Source: an uncultured Ruminococcus sp.
Lineage (GTDB): Bacteria; Bacillota; Clostridia; RUG12999
Assembly (NCBI GenBank): GCA_902784805.1
Contig: CACZWD010000018.1
Coordinates: 1 to 41,192 of the forward strand
DNA: 41,192 nucleotides
Reading direction: 5' to 3'
Shown: one piece after another, positions 1 through 8,596 of the stretch
How positions within the stretch are numbered: position 1 is the stretch's first letter
How the letters are laid out: every line of letters starts with the position of its first letter
The notes under the pieces: model-generated
What the model saw: the letters and a program-made list of their open reading frames with translations, nothing else
Told to the model about the DNA's origin: nothing
Database searches by the model: none
Program-made: the position numbers and the translations under genes

Positions 1-415
1 CTCCATTTTTGTCTAAATAATTTTGCAGTATAATAACGGCAGAAAGTGTGTCAACCACGCCTCTGCGCTTTTTACTCCCGTTTACATTCATTTCGTTTAA
101 CATTTTATGTGCCGAAACCGTCGAAAGCCTTTCGTCAAAAAATTCATAAGGAACGCCTGTTTCGTCATAAAGCTTCCCTGCAAATTCTCTGACTGAAGCC
201 GCGCTGTCGCCTTCTGTGCCGTCCATATTTTTCGGCAGACCGAAAATAATTTTTGACGGCGAAAGCCTTTTAACCTCCTCGCCGACAGCTTTAACCTGTG
301 ACGGAAAATGCTTTTCGCTTATTGTTCCGACAGGGTTTGCCGTAATGCCGAGAAGGTCGCTTACAGCTATGCCTATACGGGCTTTGCCGTAATCAATGCC
401 AAGTATTTTTTGCAT
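1..415 (-). CDS. ruvX: RuvX/YqgF Holliday junction resolvase-like nuclease (3' end cut off)
   Basis: Putative pre-16S rRNA maturation nuclease / Holliday junction resolvase-like RNase H-fold protein of the cytoplasm. Read on the minus strand from an ATG at 415, it begins MQKILGIDYGKARIGIAVSD, the RuvX nucleotide-fold start with the first catalytic Asp in GIDYG, followed later by IIFGLPKNMDGTEG and the FDERLSTVSA motif that carries further acidic residues. The 138 codons seen are close to the usual family length of about 140, so only a few residues are missing beyond base 1. An AGAAGG lies 8 bases before the ATG. The start overlaps the end of the upstream csaB-like gene by 23 bases, which suggests translational coupling. 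The family is certain; its exact biochemical role is known only from relatives. Confidence 0.93.
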   Translation of the reverse strand, partial: MQKILGIDYGKARIGIAVSDLLGITANPVGTISEKHFPSQVKAVGEEVKRLSPSKIIFGLPKNMDGTEGDSAASVREFAGKLYDETGVPYEFFDERLSTVSAHKMLNEMNVNGSKKRRGVVDTLSAVIILQNYLDKNG

Positions 416-2642
416 TAAATACACCTTCTGTTTCCTTTATGAGCTTAATTGCCATATCGGCAGTTTGCTCGGATTTCCGTTCCATTTCCTCAGCCGTGTT
501 TTTAAGGCTTTCCGAAATATCCGCTTTATTTTTTACACACTCGTCAATTACCGTGATGCAGTCGCCTGCCGCAAGAGAACGGGGCTGTATAAAATACGGC
601 TGTGAAATGTAACGCTGAAAACCGCTTACCTTCGGGTCATAGACAATGCCTATTCCCGGCACGCCGGCGGTTGAAGCGTAAATTAAAAGGTGAAGCCTTA
701 CGCCGACAGCAAATTCGCTGCCGCTTATAATGTTAAGCATATCCTCCGCGGAAAGCCTTGAAGCGATAAATACGCTTTCTTCCTGCATTTCTTTCTGTAT
801 GCTTCTTATTATTTTTGCGTCGTAGGGATACTGCATAGGCAAAAAAACAACTTTATAGCCGTATTCGCGGACAACATAATCGCACAAATTCGCAAAGCTT
901 TTCTCAAAATTTTCGGGCTGACCTTTAAAACATCTCGGTGAAGCGCATATATATTTTTCGCCTTTTTTAATGCCTTTATATTCAAGCTCGTATGACGTTT
1001 TTCCCGTTAAAGAATTTCTTAAAGAAAAAACGGGGTCCGCCGTCACGAACACGTTTTCATCTATTCCTATTTTTTTTAGGTCTTCGGCGGAGTCCTTATC
1101 CCGCAAGGTTATAATATCAACGCCGCGGAGCGCCTTTGACGCGAGCCTTACGCTGCTTTTATGAAGGAACGGTCCTACTCCGTTAGCGTAAAGCATTGTT
1201 CTGCCGCAAAGCCTTTTTGCCATATTAAGACAAGCTGTATAATAGACAATCGAACGTCTGCTTGTTCCGTCCTGCAAAAGACTGCCGCCGCCCATTATGA
1301 AAAGCTTTGTATGCTTTAAAACCTTCCTTACAGCAAAAACATCAAATCGGTTTTCGGAATGAACGCCGTAAATTTTCGCGGTTTCCTCCGGCATATTTGA
1401 AAAAACAGCTATACGGATATCGGGATTGCGTTTTCGCAGCGAACCTATTATGGCGTGCAAAAGCGTGTCGTCACCGCTGTTGCGGTAGCCGTAATAACCG
1501 AGAACAGCGACGTCATAATTGCCCTCCGAAAGAGCGTCGTCATACATTTTAAGGTTATCCTTCACCATTTTACGAAGCGAATAATTCTGGACAACAACGC
1601 CTCTTGAATACGCTCCGAGAGCTTCGCGTTCCTCTTTTGTCATTCCGTATAATCCGAGAATATCATTGAAAAGCTCATCGTCATCTATATCGTGTGTACC
1701 CCGGCAGGTGAAATTATTACTCATGGCGGAGGCAAGCTTGTCCTCATTAAATATACCCATATACCCGAAAGACCCGGCAAGTATGCAGGGCTTTTCCTGC
1801 GCCATTTCCTCAAGCGCCGAGCGGCTTGTGGCAACGCAAAAATCGGCGGAAGCGTTTATTTTGCAAATATCTGTCCTTGCGCCGGTCATAATAACAACGC
1901 GTCTGCCTGCGGCAGTGTTGACCTCATCGGCAGAAGCTTTAAGCTCATCAAAACAGCCGCCGTCACCTGTAAGAACAATTTCAAGCCCCGATATTTTTTC
2001 CGCAAGCCTTGGCGCAAGGCGTATAAGCGCGTAAGCTCCCGCGCAAACTTCGCTTTCAAGACGGCTGACATACACAATTCTTGTAGCGAGCGGGTTAAGA
2101 CCGAACTCGTTTATAAAATCTTCAGCTGAAACGTCCGCCGAAAACTTTTCGGTATCGACTCCGTTTACGCTGACGTAAATATTTTGGGGCTTTATTTTTC
2201 TGTAATTTTGAATAAGATATCGCTTAATATCCTCGCTGACTGCCATCTGGCGGCTGCCCCAGCGTGACAGAAAGCCTATAATGCCTCTTGTATCGTAAGT
2301 TCCGTGAGCGCTCGTAACAAAAGCAAACCGCTTATTTGTTTTATGGATAATATGGCACAAAAATGCAGGCAGCCTTGCGTGAGCGTGAACAATGTCGGGC
2401 TTAAATTCCGCAATCACCCGTTTAAGCGTAAAATAAGCTTTCGGCATTCCCGAATGTTTGTTTAAAGGCGCGTAAAAGTGCTTAATTCCGGCGGTTTCAA
2501 TATCCGAAACATACGCTCCGCCCGCCGAAACAATACCTATTTCGTGTCCTTGCCTTTTCAGCTCTTTTGAAAGCTCTGTGACATGAGTTTCCGCGCCGCC
2601 TATATCAAGAGACATAAGCACCATCAATATTTTCATTGGCAT
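393..2642 (-). CDS. csaB: Fusion of GT4 glycosyltransferase and CsaB-type polysaccharide pyruvyl transferase
   Basis: A 749-residue two-domain enzyme. Residues about 1-370 form a GT-B family 4 glycosyltransferase: the SLDIGGAETHVTELSKEL start, DIVHAHARLP, GVDTEKF and an acidic helix SALEEMAQEKPC. Residues about 378-735 form a polysaccharide pyruvyl transferase, with GYYGYRNSGDDTLL, the MGGGSLLQD motif and a C-terminal GVRLHLLIYA. CsaB-type enzymes add ketal-pyruvate to secondary cell-wall polymer, the ligand of SLH domains; this window also encodes an SLH protein (36466-37584). A promoter lies at 2682-2710. Two start codons six bases apart are possible (2642 or 2636); the GAGAAG element is better spaced from the second. 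The domain assignment is seen; substrate and product are inferred. Confidence 0.9.
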   Translation of the reverse strand: MPMKILMVLMSLDIGGAETHVTELSKELKRQGHEIGIVSAGGAYVSDIETAGIKHFYAPLNKHSGMPKAYFTLKRVIAEFKPDIVHAHARLPAFLCHIIHKTNKRFAFVTSAHGTYDTRGIIGFLSRWGSRQMAVSEDIKRYLIQNYRKIKPQNIYVSVNGVDTEKFSADVSAEDFINEFGLNPLATRIVYVSRLESEVCAGAYALIRLAPRLAEKISGLEIVLTGDGGCFDELKASADEVNTAAGRRVVIMTGARTDICKINASADFCVATSRSALEEMAQEKPCILAGSFGYMGIFNEDKLASAMSNNFTCRGTHDIDDDELFNDILGLYGMTKEEREALGAYSRGVVVQNYSLRKMVKDNLKMYDDALSEGNYDVAVLGYYGYRNSGDDTLLHAIIGSLRKRNPDIRIAVFSNMPEETAKIYGVHSENRFDVFAVRKVLKHTKLFIMGGGSLLQDGTSRRSIVYYTACLNMAKRLCGRTMLYANGVGPFLHKSSVRLASKALRGVDIITLRDKDSAEDLKKIGIDENVFVTADPVFSLRNSLTGKTSYELEYKGIKKGEKYICASPRCFKGQPENFEKSFANLCDYVVREYGYKVVFLPMQYPYDAKIIRSIQKEMQEESVFIASRLSAEDMLNIISGSEFAVGVRLHLLIYASTAGVPGIGIVYDPKVSGFQRYISQPYFIQPRSLAAGDCITVIDECVKNKADISESLKNTAEEMERKSEQTADMAIKLIKETEGVFNAKNTWH

Positions 2643-2681
2643 TTCTTCTCTTTCGTTGTTTTTTGGGTATGCTTTTTATAT

Positions 2682-2710
2682 ATTCTACCATATAATGCCT
2701 CAAAAAGCAA
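2682..2710 (-). promoter_or_regulatory. Sigma-A-type promoter of the csaB-like gene
   Basis: On the minus strand TTGCTT, a 17-base spacer and TAGAAT precede the GT4/CsaB fusion by about 40 bases. The -10 has one mismatch to consensus; no operator is evident. Confidence 0.55.
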
Positions 2711-2751
2711 GAAAAATTTTTCGCAAACGACCGCTAAAATAATTTATTTTA

Positions 2752-4464
2752 TTACAAATTAAGCATTGTACAGACAAAATATGCCGCCGCGGAGCAAAGA
2801 TAAGCCGCTAAAAGCTGATAGATAAAGGCAAAAAAAGCAAAAGCGTTTCCAAGCTCCTTTCTCATTACCGAAAAAGCTGTAACGCAAGGCGGATAGACGG
2901 CGGAAAAAACCGTAAACGAAACAGCCGACGCCCTTGTGAAAAAGCTTTCTATGCCGGCTTTTCCGCAAAGCACGGAAAGAGAGGAAACAACAGCCTCTTT
3001 CGCAAAAAAACCCGAAAAAAGAGCCGAAACCGCCTGCGGAGAACCAAAACCTAGAGGCTTTAAAAGCCGCGCGAAAAAACCTGTAAACGCCGTAAGCGGC
3101 GCATAGCCTGTGTTTTGCAAATTGCCTAAAAAACGCATAAGAAGCGATGCCAAAAAGATTATCGTACCTGCCCGCGCAACAAAGTTTTTTGTCAGAATAA
3201 ATGTTTGAGTAAGCACATTTTTAAAAGAGGGCAGCCTGTAAGAAGGAAGCTCCAGCATAAAGCTTTCGTCCGTTTTTCCGCCCGAAAAAAGAGCGGCGCT
3301 TATAAGCATAAGCAATATCCCCGGCAAATACATAAGCGCCGCGAAAATTACGCTGCGTGAGGGAAAAAATGTTTTGCCGAAAAGCAGATATATGGGAAGC
3401 CTTGCCCCGCACGAAATAAAAGGAAGCACCAAAACGGTCAGAAAGCGGCTTTTTCCGCCCGAAACTGTTTTTGAGGCAATTACCGCGGAGGTTGTACAGC
3501 CAAAGCCCATTAAAAGCGGAACGAAGCTTTTTCCGCACAAACCGATTTTATTAAGAGGTCTGTCCGTTATAAAGGCGGCGCGCGCCATATATCCGCTGTC
3601 CTCTAAGATTGTCAGCACCGCGAAAAGCGACGCCATTTGAGGCAGAAAGGCAAGTACGGAGCCGACGCCTTTAAGCGCTCCGCCGCAGATAAGCTCCGCA
3701 AGAGAGCCGTTTACTCCTGCCGTTGTGAGCAAAGAAAAAATTTTTTTTGGAAGAAATAAGCAGAAAAAGTTTTCGCAAAAGCTTCCGAGACGGTTTACGG
3801 GTCCGCAGAAAATCACGGCAAAAACCAAAAACAGCACAAAAAAGAAAAACGGCAACGCGAAAAGAGGGTTTAAAATCAAACGGTCTATTTTTTCGGATAT
3901 GCCGTAAGAAGCCGTTTTTTTTCCGCAAAGCTCCGCAAGCTTTACCGCTTCTTCATATCGGGGACTTAAAGCCGCCTCGCAGGGCGGCTGTTCCCGCATA
4001 ATCTGCTTTTTAAGTTCGTTCAGATTATAGCCGCTTTTTGCGGATATACTTACCGCCCCGATGCCTGTTATAAGGCTTAATTTTTCGGTATCAAGTCCCG
4101 CACCGGTTTTGTTTGCCATATCTGCCATACCGACGGCAAGCAGCATAGGCTTTTTAAGCTTCGCGAGCTGAAGCGCGAGAAAAAGCCCCCGGTGCGGATG
4201 TATGCCGTCGATAACGCTTACAATAAGGTCATATTCTTCGTTTTTTAAATAGTTTACGGCGGCGGCTTCATCGGGTGACGCCGGACTAAGCGAGTATGTT
4301 CCCGGAAGGTCAACAACAGTATAATCTGTTTCCGTCATTTTACCTTCCGCCCATTCCGTTGTAATGCCCGGAAAATTGGCAACGCGCCTATGTCCTCCTG
4401 TAAGCCGGTTAAAAAGCATTGTTTTTCCGCAGTTTGGAGGACCGGTCAAAACTATTTTTTTCAT
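2752..4464 (-). CDS. feoB: Ferrous iron transport protein B (short form)
   Basis: Membrane Fe(II) transporter with an N-terminal GTPase. From the ATG at 4464 the protein has 570 residues. The G1 loop is GPPNCGKT (8-15), G3 is DLPG (52-55), G5 is SAKSG; the usual G4 NxxD reads GMAD here. The membrane part keeps the FeoB gate signatures LEDSGYMARAAF, LLMGFGC, FISCGARLPIY and FFAKEAVV. It is clearly shorter than the roughly 660-770 residues of many FeoB proteins and no feoA lies beside it. A GTG at 4473 is also in frame, but AAGAG sits 8 bases before the ATG at 4464, so that start is preferred. It is transcribed away from the germination operon. Transport of another divalent metal cannot be excluded. 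Confidence 0.9.
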   Translation of the reverse strand: MKKIVLTGPPNCGKTMLFNRLTGGHRRVANFPGITTEWAEGKMTETDYTVVDLPGTYSLSPASPDEAAAVNYLKNEEYDLIVSVIDGIHPHRGLFLALQLAKLKKPMLLAVGMADMANKTGAGLDTEKLSLITGIGAVSISAKSGYNLNELKKQIMREQPPCEAALSPRYEEAVKLAELCGKKTASYGISEKIDRLILNPLFALPFFFFVLFLVFAVIFCGPVNRLGSFCENFFCLFLPKKIFSLLTTAGVNGSLAELICGGALKGVGSVLAFLPQMASLFAVLTILEDSGYMARAAFITDRPLNKIGLCGKSFVPLLMGFGCTTSAVIASKTVSGGKSRFLTVLVLPFISCGARLPIYLLFGKTFFPSRSVIFAALMYLPGILLMLISAALFSGGKTDESFMLELPSYRLPSFKNVLTQTFILTKNFVARAGTIIFLASLLMRFLGNLQNTGYAPLTAFTGFFARLLKPLGFGSPQAVSALFSGFFAKEAVVSSLSVLCGKAGIESFFTRASAVSFTVFSAVYPPCVTAFSVMRKELGNAFAFFAFIYQLLAAYLCSAAAYFVCTMLNL

Positions 4465-4547
4465 ATTTAACACTCTTTTCTGGTTTATCTACATTTATTT
4501 TTATTCCGCCGAAAACATAATTATTTCAATTTAATTTTCTTTTTTGT

Positions 4548-4576
4548 GTATTTTTAAAAGCTTTGGGGACAATACT
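4548..4576 (+). promoter_or_regulatory. Possible sigma-G-like promoter of the germination operon
   Basis: GTATT, a 17-base spacer and CAATACT resemble the forespore sigma-G pattern (GYATR, N17-18, CATWMTA), which drives gerA-type operons in Bacillus. The match is imperfect and no TTGACA/TATAAT alternative stands out. A start near 4583 would leave the TTG at 4579 out of the message and favour the ATG at 4609. Confidence 0.35.
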
Positions 4577-4608
4577 TATTGATACACGACTTTTTAGGAT
4601 TTGATTAT

Positions 4609-6117
4609 ATGAAAAAAAATTTCAGTGTTTTTGTCGATTCGGTCGGCAATATAAATTATGACGATATGACGCTTTCGGCTTCGCTTAAAAATAACGGCGG
4701 GCTTATAGCTTCTCTTTTTGAAAATGACGCCATGCTTCGCAAAAGAGAATGTAAAAACATTTTTAACAAAAAAATTCACTGCCTGCTTTTCTTTATGGAC
4801 GGAATGGCAAAAAGCGAGCTTGTCGATGAAAGCATCGCAAAGCCCGTTATTGAGCTGCCGATTTCAAATTTTGAGGGCGATGTCATTGATTTTTTGGCGG
4901 AAAACGTACTTTATTCGGGTGAAATAAAAAAAACCGCCGATGTAAAAGAGCTTGCGGGAGCGCTGATTTACGGCGATACTCTTGTTTTTGCGGAGGGCTC
5001 CGAAAAGGCGCTGATTGTAAACTCAAAGGGCTGGCGGACAAGGAGCATTGAACAGCCCGAAAACGAGAAAACTCTCCGGGGACCGAAAGAAGGCTTTACC
5101 GAATCACTGCTTATGAATACAGGGCTTTTAAGGCGAAAGCTGCGGACACCCGACCTTAAATTTGAAACGGTGACATTAGGCTCACGGACAAACACCTGCG
5201 TATGCTTTTGCTACCTTAACAGTCTTGTAAACCGCGATGTGCTGCGCACATTAAAAAACCGTATAAATAAAATCAGCATTGATGGCATACTCGATACAAA
5301 CTATATAGATGAGCTCATCCGTGACAATCAGTGGACGCCGTTTAAAACGGCGGGCGTTACCGAGCGGCCCGATGTGGCTGCGGCAAGGCTGCTTGAAGGG
5401 AGAATTGCCGTTATTGCGGACGGCTCACCTTCGGTTATGACGGTTCCTTATCTCTTTGTTGAAAGTCTGCAAAGCGGAGACGATTACTATATCAACTATT
5501 ATTTTTCGTCGGTAGGAAGGCTGCTGCGCTTTATAAGCCTGTTTATTACCGTAATAACACCCGCTTTTTATATCGCTCTTGTGGCGTTTCACAAAGAGAT
5601 GATACCGACCAATCTTGCTCTGAGCATATCCGAAGCCCGTGAGGGTGTGCCGTTTCCGATAACGGTTGAATGTATTTTAATGCTGCTTGTCTTTGAAATC
5701 CTGCGCGAATCGGGCGTCAGAATGCCCTCGAATGTCGGCGCGGCGCTCAGTACCGTCGGCGCGATTGTTATAGGTCAGGCGGCGGTTGACGCGAAATTCA
5801 TAAGCGCTCCCATGGTGATTATCGTATCTGTAACAGGCATTACGGGAATAATGGTTTCAAAGCTTAAAGGCGTTGTTATTGTCTATCGCTTGGCGCTTGT
5901 CCTTCTTGCCTCAACTCTCGGAATGTACGGGCTTATTTTCGGAGTTATGATAATGGTTGCCCATGCCGAAAGCCTTACAAGCTTCGGCGTAAGATATACT
6001 TCGTTTATGTCAAGCGGGCGTCTTCAGGAAATTAAGGATATTTACATCCGTTTTCCGTGGCGGTTTATGAAAACAAGACCTTTTAATATAGCAAAAAATA
6101 TTGTTCGCAAGGGATAA
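4609..6117 (+). CDS. GerA-family germinant receptor A subunit
   Basis: Spore inner-membrane germination receptor subunit of the GerAA/GerKA/SpoVAF family, 502 residues from the ATG at 4609. The N-terminal soluble half has the family features LFFMDGMAKSEL, GDTLVFAEG and the linker GPKEGFTESLLMNTGLLRRKL. The C-terminal half begins with DGSPSVMTVPYLFVESLQS and then has several membrane helices starting at LLRFISLFITVITPAFYIAL, with the conserved LRESGVRMPSNVGAALSTVGAIVIGQAAV. An in-frame TTG at 4579 with GGGGA 9 bases upstream is possible, but ATG 4609 has AGGA at the same distance. It is the first gene of an A-C-D-B operon, which argues for a germinant receptor rather than SpoVAF. The germinant cannot be read from the sequence. 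Confidence 0.93.
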   Translation: MKKNFSVFVDSVGNINYDDMTLSASLKNNGGLIASLFENDAMLRKRECKNIFNKKIHCLLFFMDGMAKSELVDESIAKPVIELPISNFEGDVIDFLAENVLYSGEIKKTADVKELAGALIYGDTLVFAEGSEKALIVNSKGWRTRSIEQPENEKTLRGPKEGFTESLLMNTGLLRRKLRTPDLKFETVTLGSRTNTCVCFCYLNSLVNRDVLRTLKNRINKISIDGILDTNYIDELIRDNQWTPFKTAGVTERPDVAAARLLEGRIAVIADGSPSVMTVPYLFVESLQSGDDYYINYYFSSVGRLLRFISLFITVITPAFYIALVAFHKEMIPTNLALSISEAREGVPFPITVECILMLLVFEILRESGVRMPSNVGAALSTVGAIVIGQAAVDAKFISAPMVIIVSVTGITGIMVSKLKGVVIVYRLALVLLASTLGMYGLIFGVMIMVAHAESLTSFGVRYTSFMSSGRLQEIKDIYIRFPWRFMKTRPFNIAKNIVRKG

Positions 6118-6123
6118 AAAAAT

Positions 6124-7242
6124 ATGAAAGTATATAAAACCGTTTTGCCGCTTTTGTTATGCTGTACGCTTCTTTGCGGCTGCGGAAACTATCTGGAAAT
6201 AGAAGACACCTTTCTTGTAAGCGGAATTGCCGTTGACAAGGGAGAAAAGGATAATTTTTCCGTTACCGTTGAAATTGCGGGCACAGAGAGCGGCGAAGAC
6301 GCTCCGTCACGCAAGCAGCTCATACTTTCGGCGGAAGGCAAAAGCCTTTACGCTGCTCTCGGAAATATATCCGCGGCAGCGTCGAGAAAGCTTTTTTTGA
6401 GTCAGACAGCGGTTGTTATAATCGGAGAGGAAGCCGCGAAGGACGGGCTGCTTCAGATAATTGACCTTGCCATGCGCGATACGGAGCTTCGCATAACAAA
6501 CAGTGTGGTTGTGGCAAAGGACTGCAAAGCGAAAGAACTTCTTTCCGCGCCTTCGGCGGGTGAAACAATAAAAGCGTATGAAATAAAAAATGTTATCAAA
6601 ACATCGGCAAAAAATTTTTCCGTTACGCCGGACGTTACCGTTTACGAGCTTATAAACGCTATAGGTAACAGAGGAATTGCCGCGACGCTTCCCGCTTTCA
6701 GCATAGAAAAAAGCGAAAAAATGCAGTCTCTCGCGATTTGCGGCACAGCGGTTTTTAAAGATGACAAGCTTAAAACCTTTTTAAGTACAAGCGAGTCAAA
6801 GCTTATGACAATGCTTATGGGAAAAACGGAAGAAACCACGCTGGCAGAAAAAACGGGCGATGACATCATAAACCTCAAAGTATATAAATGCGATACTGAC
6901 GTAAAACCCGGATTTAAAGGAGAAAACCCGGTTATAAATATTTCCCTAAAGCTTGACGCGGGTATTGATGAGCTTACGGGCAAGGACCATGTTTTATCCG
7001 CGGGCGAGCACGAAAAAATCAGGCAACGGCTTGAAGAAAAGCTGAAAAAAGATATAGAAAATTTTGTCGGAAAGCTTGCCTTTGAAACAGGTGAAGATAT
7101 CCTTGGCTTCGGCAGCAGGATTTATAAGAAATATCCCGATAAATGGCTGAAATTTAAGCACAAAGGATATTTAAAGGATATAACCTGCCGGGTGAATGTT
7201 AAAATAAAGTTTCGCAGCACCGGTTTTGTAAATAAGGCATGA
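6124..7242 (+). CDS. GerC-family germinant receptor lipoprotein (C subunit)
   Basis: Lipoprotein of the Ger(x)C family, 372 residues, anchored on the outer face of the spore inner membrane in known systems. The signal sequence MKVYKTVLPLLLCCTLLCGC ends in a lipobox with Cys20 as lipidation site. The mature part follows the GerC pattern: ISGIAVDKG-like start (LVSGIAVDKGEKDNFSVTVEIAG), an AASRKLFLSQTAVVIIGEEAA segment split here only for reading, and a C-terminal helix-rich domain ending near KFKHKGYLKDITCRVNVKIK. It starts six bases after the A subunit stop. Its neighbours on both sides are other receptor subunits, so assignment is firm. Confidence 0.92.
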   Translation: MKVYKTVLPLLLCCTLLCGCGNYLEIEDTFLVSGIAVDKGEKDNFSVTVEIAGTESGEDAPSRKQLILSAEGKSLYAALGNISAAASRKLFLSQTAVVIIGEEAAKDGLLQIIDLAMRDTELRITNSVVVAKDCKAKELLSAPSAGETIKAYEIKNVIKTSAKNFSVTPDVTVYELINAIGNRGIAATLPAFSIEKSEKMQSLAICGTAVFKDDKLKTFLSTSESKLMTMLMGKTEETTLAEKTGDDIINLKVYKCDTDVKPGFKGENPVINISLKLDAGIDELTGKDHVLSAGEHEKIRQRLEEKLKKDIENFVGKLAFETGEDILGFGSRIYKKYPDKWLKFKHKGYLKDITCRVNVKIKFRSTGFVNKA

Positions 7243-7279
7243 AACCAAAAATCAAACTATCGGAGAGGAATGGGTTGCA

Positions 7280-7492
7280 GTGAGTGAGACAATACTTTTT
7301 GTGCTGTTTGTAACAGCCTGCGTTATGTGCGATATTATAAACCGCAACGCAAAAGAGAACGCGGCTGTGGTTACCGCGTACTGCCTTTTGACAATATGCG
7401 CTCTTGCGGTTGTAATATCTCTCGGCTTAGGTGTTGATGTACCAAATCCAAACACGGTTTTTGAAACGGCTTACAAAATGATTGTAAAATAA
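7280..7492 (+). CDS. Small two-helix membrane protein, D-type germinant receptor subunit candidate
   Basis: A 70-residue protein starting at GTG 7280, with GGAGAGGAA about 10 bases upstream. It has two hydrophobic stretches, ILFVLFVTACVMCDII and VVTAYCLLTICALAVVISLGL, separated by a short polar loop NRNAKENA. Small two-helix D proteins are encoded in or beside several Bacillus ger operons (for example gerKD and gerUD) and modulate germination. Size, topology and position between the C and B genes fit that class; sequence-level homology was not tested. It ends 12 bases before the B gene. Confidence 0.72.
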   Translation: MSETILFVLFVTACVMCDIINRNAKENAAVVTAYCLLTICALAVVISLGLGVDVPNPNTVFETAYKMIVK

Positions 7493-7504
7493 AGGAGAAC
7501 AAAC

Positions 7505-8596
7505 ATGGAAAAAGTATCAAACAGACAGCTCACCGGCATAATTGTAATGATATTGGTCAGCGGTATAATGATGTCGGGCGGAGCAAGCCGTTCCATGCAG
7601 GATTCGTGGATTGCATCAGCTTTGGCGGCAATACTTGCCGTACCGTTTTTTCTTATGTACGCGAGACTTGCCGACCTTTTTCCCGGAAAGGGACTGTTTG
7701 AAATCGCTTATGAAGTGTTCGGCCGTTTTTTCGGAGGAATCATCGTATTTTTAATAAGCTTTTACGCTTTTCATCTCGGCGGAATGGCAATGAAAAATTT
7801 TTCGGAGTTTAATATGGACGTTTCAATGCCCGAAACACCGCAGCTTGTAACGCTTATAATGTTTGGCGCGGCAACCTTATATATAATAAAAAAAGGAATA
7901 GAGGTTCTCGGAAGATTTACCGATTTTTTTCTTCCGATAATGATTTTTTTAATACTTCTTATGAATGTGCTGTCTGTGGGGAAAATGAATTTTTCAAATG
8001 TTTTGCCGGTTTTGAAAAGCAAGCCGGAGGATTTTTTTTCAGATGTTTTTTCGGCGTTTGCTTTTCCCGTAAGCGAGGTATCTCTTGCAGCGTGCCTTAT
8101 GGGCTTTAAAAAGAACAAAACAAAAACCCGCAAAATTTTTTTGTACGGGCTTCTTGTAGGCGGAGCGCTTCTTGTTGCGGAAACGCTGCGCAGCATAACC
8201 GTACTCGGAACGCATACGATAGCGCTTACCTATTATCCTTCTTATGTAGCAACGGGCGTTATAAACATTATGGATTTTTTTACGCGTATCGAAGTTATTG
8301 TTTCGGCGGCGTTTTTGTTTGCGCAGACGGTTAAGGTGTGTGTATGCGTATATGTTTTCAGCAGCGGAACAGGCAGCATTTTAAAAAGCACCGATTACAG
8401 AACGCTTGCCGTCCCCACGGTTTTAGGCATGATAGCGCTTGCGTCTGTGGTTTTTAAAAATACGCCGGACACCTATAAGTTTTTGCAGATTTATAAATTT
8501 TTCGCGCCGTTTTTTCAGATTGCGCTTCCCGCGGTAATCTTTGCGGGCGCGCAGTTTTATTTAAAACGTGAGCGAAGCCTGACGGCGCCAATTTGA
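7505..8596 (+). CDS. GerB-family germinant receptor permease subunit
   Basis: Polytopic membrane protein of the GerAB / spore permease family (APC superfamily), 363 residues with about ten hydrophobic segments. In known receptors this subunit contributes the germinant binding site. It starts at ATG 7505 with AAAGGAG 6-8 bases upstream. Recognisable family features are the N-terminal SNRQLTGIIVMILVSGIMM, LFEIAYEVFGRFFGG, the helix-5 region DFFLPIMIFLILLM, VLPVLKSKPEDF and a mid-protein AFAFPVSEVSLAACLMGF. The last codons, RSLTAPI and the TGA stop, are supplied by the terminal repeat of the element at 8576-8850, so the original C terminus may have been different. Confidence 0.92.
   Translation: MEKVSNRQLTGIIVMILVSGIMMSGGASRSMQDSWIASALAAILAVPFFLMYARLADLFPGKGLFEIAYEVFGRFFGGIIVFLISFYAFHLGGMAMKNFSEFNMDVSMPETPQLVTLIMFGAATLYIIKKGIEVLGRFTDFFLPIMIFLILLMNVLSVGKMNFSNVLPVLKSKPEDFFSDVFSAFAFPVSEVSLAACLMGFKKNKTKTRKIFLYGLLVGGALLVAETLRSITVLGTHTIALTYYPSYVATGVINIMDFFTRIEVIVSAAFLFAQTVKVCVCVYVFSSGTGSILKSTDYRTLAVPTVLGMIALASVVFKNTPDTYKFLQIYKFFAPFFQIALPAVIFAGAQFYLKRERSLTAPI

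Noticed and set aside
1666-2129. Open frames on the plus strand opposite the csaB-like gene
   Set aside because: They are antisense to a well-motivated gene, have no ribosome binding site and no protein family character.
4579-4608. TTG start for the GerA-type A subunit
   Set aside because: ATG 4609 has an equally spaced AGGA, and a likely promoter places the TTG at or before the RNA start.
7771-8196. 141-codon frame opposite the GerB-type permease
   Set aside because: Low-complexity shadow of a membrane protein gene without start signals.
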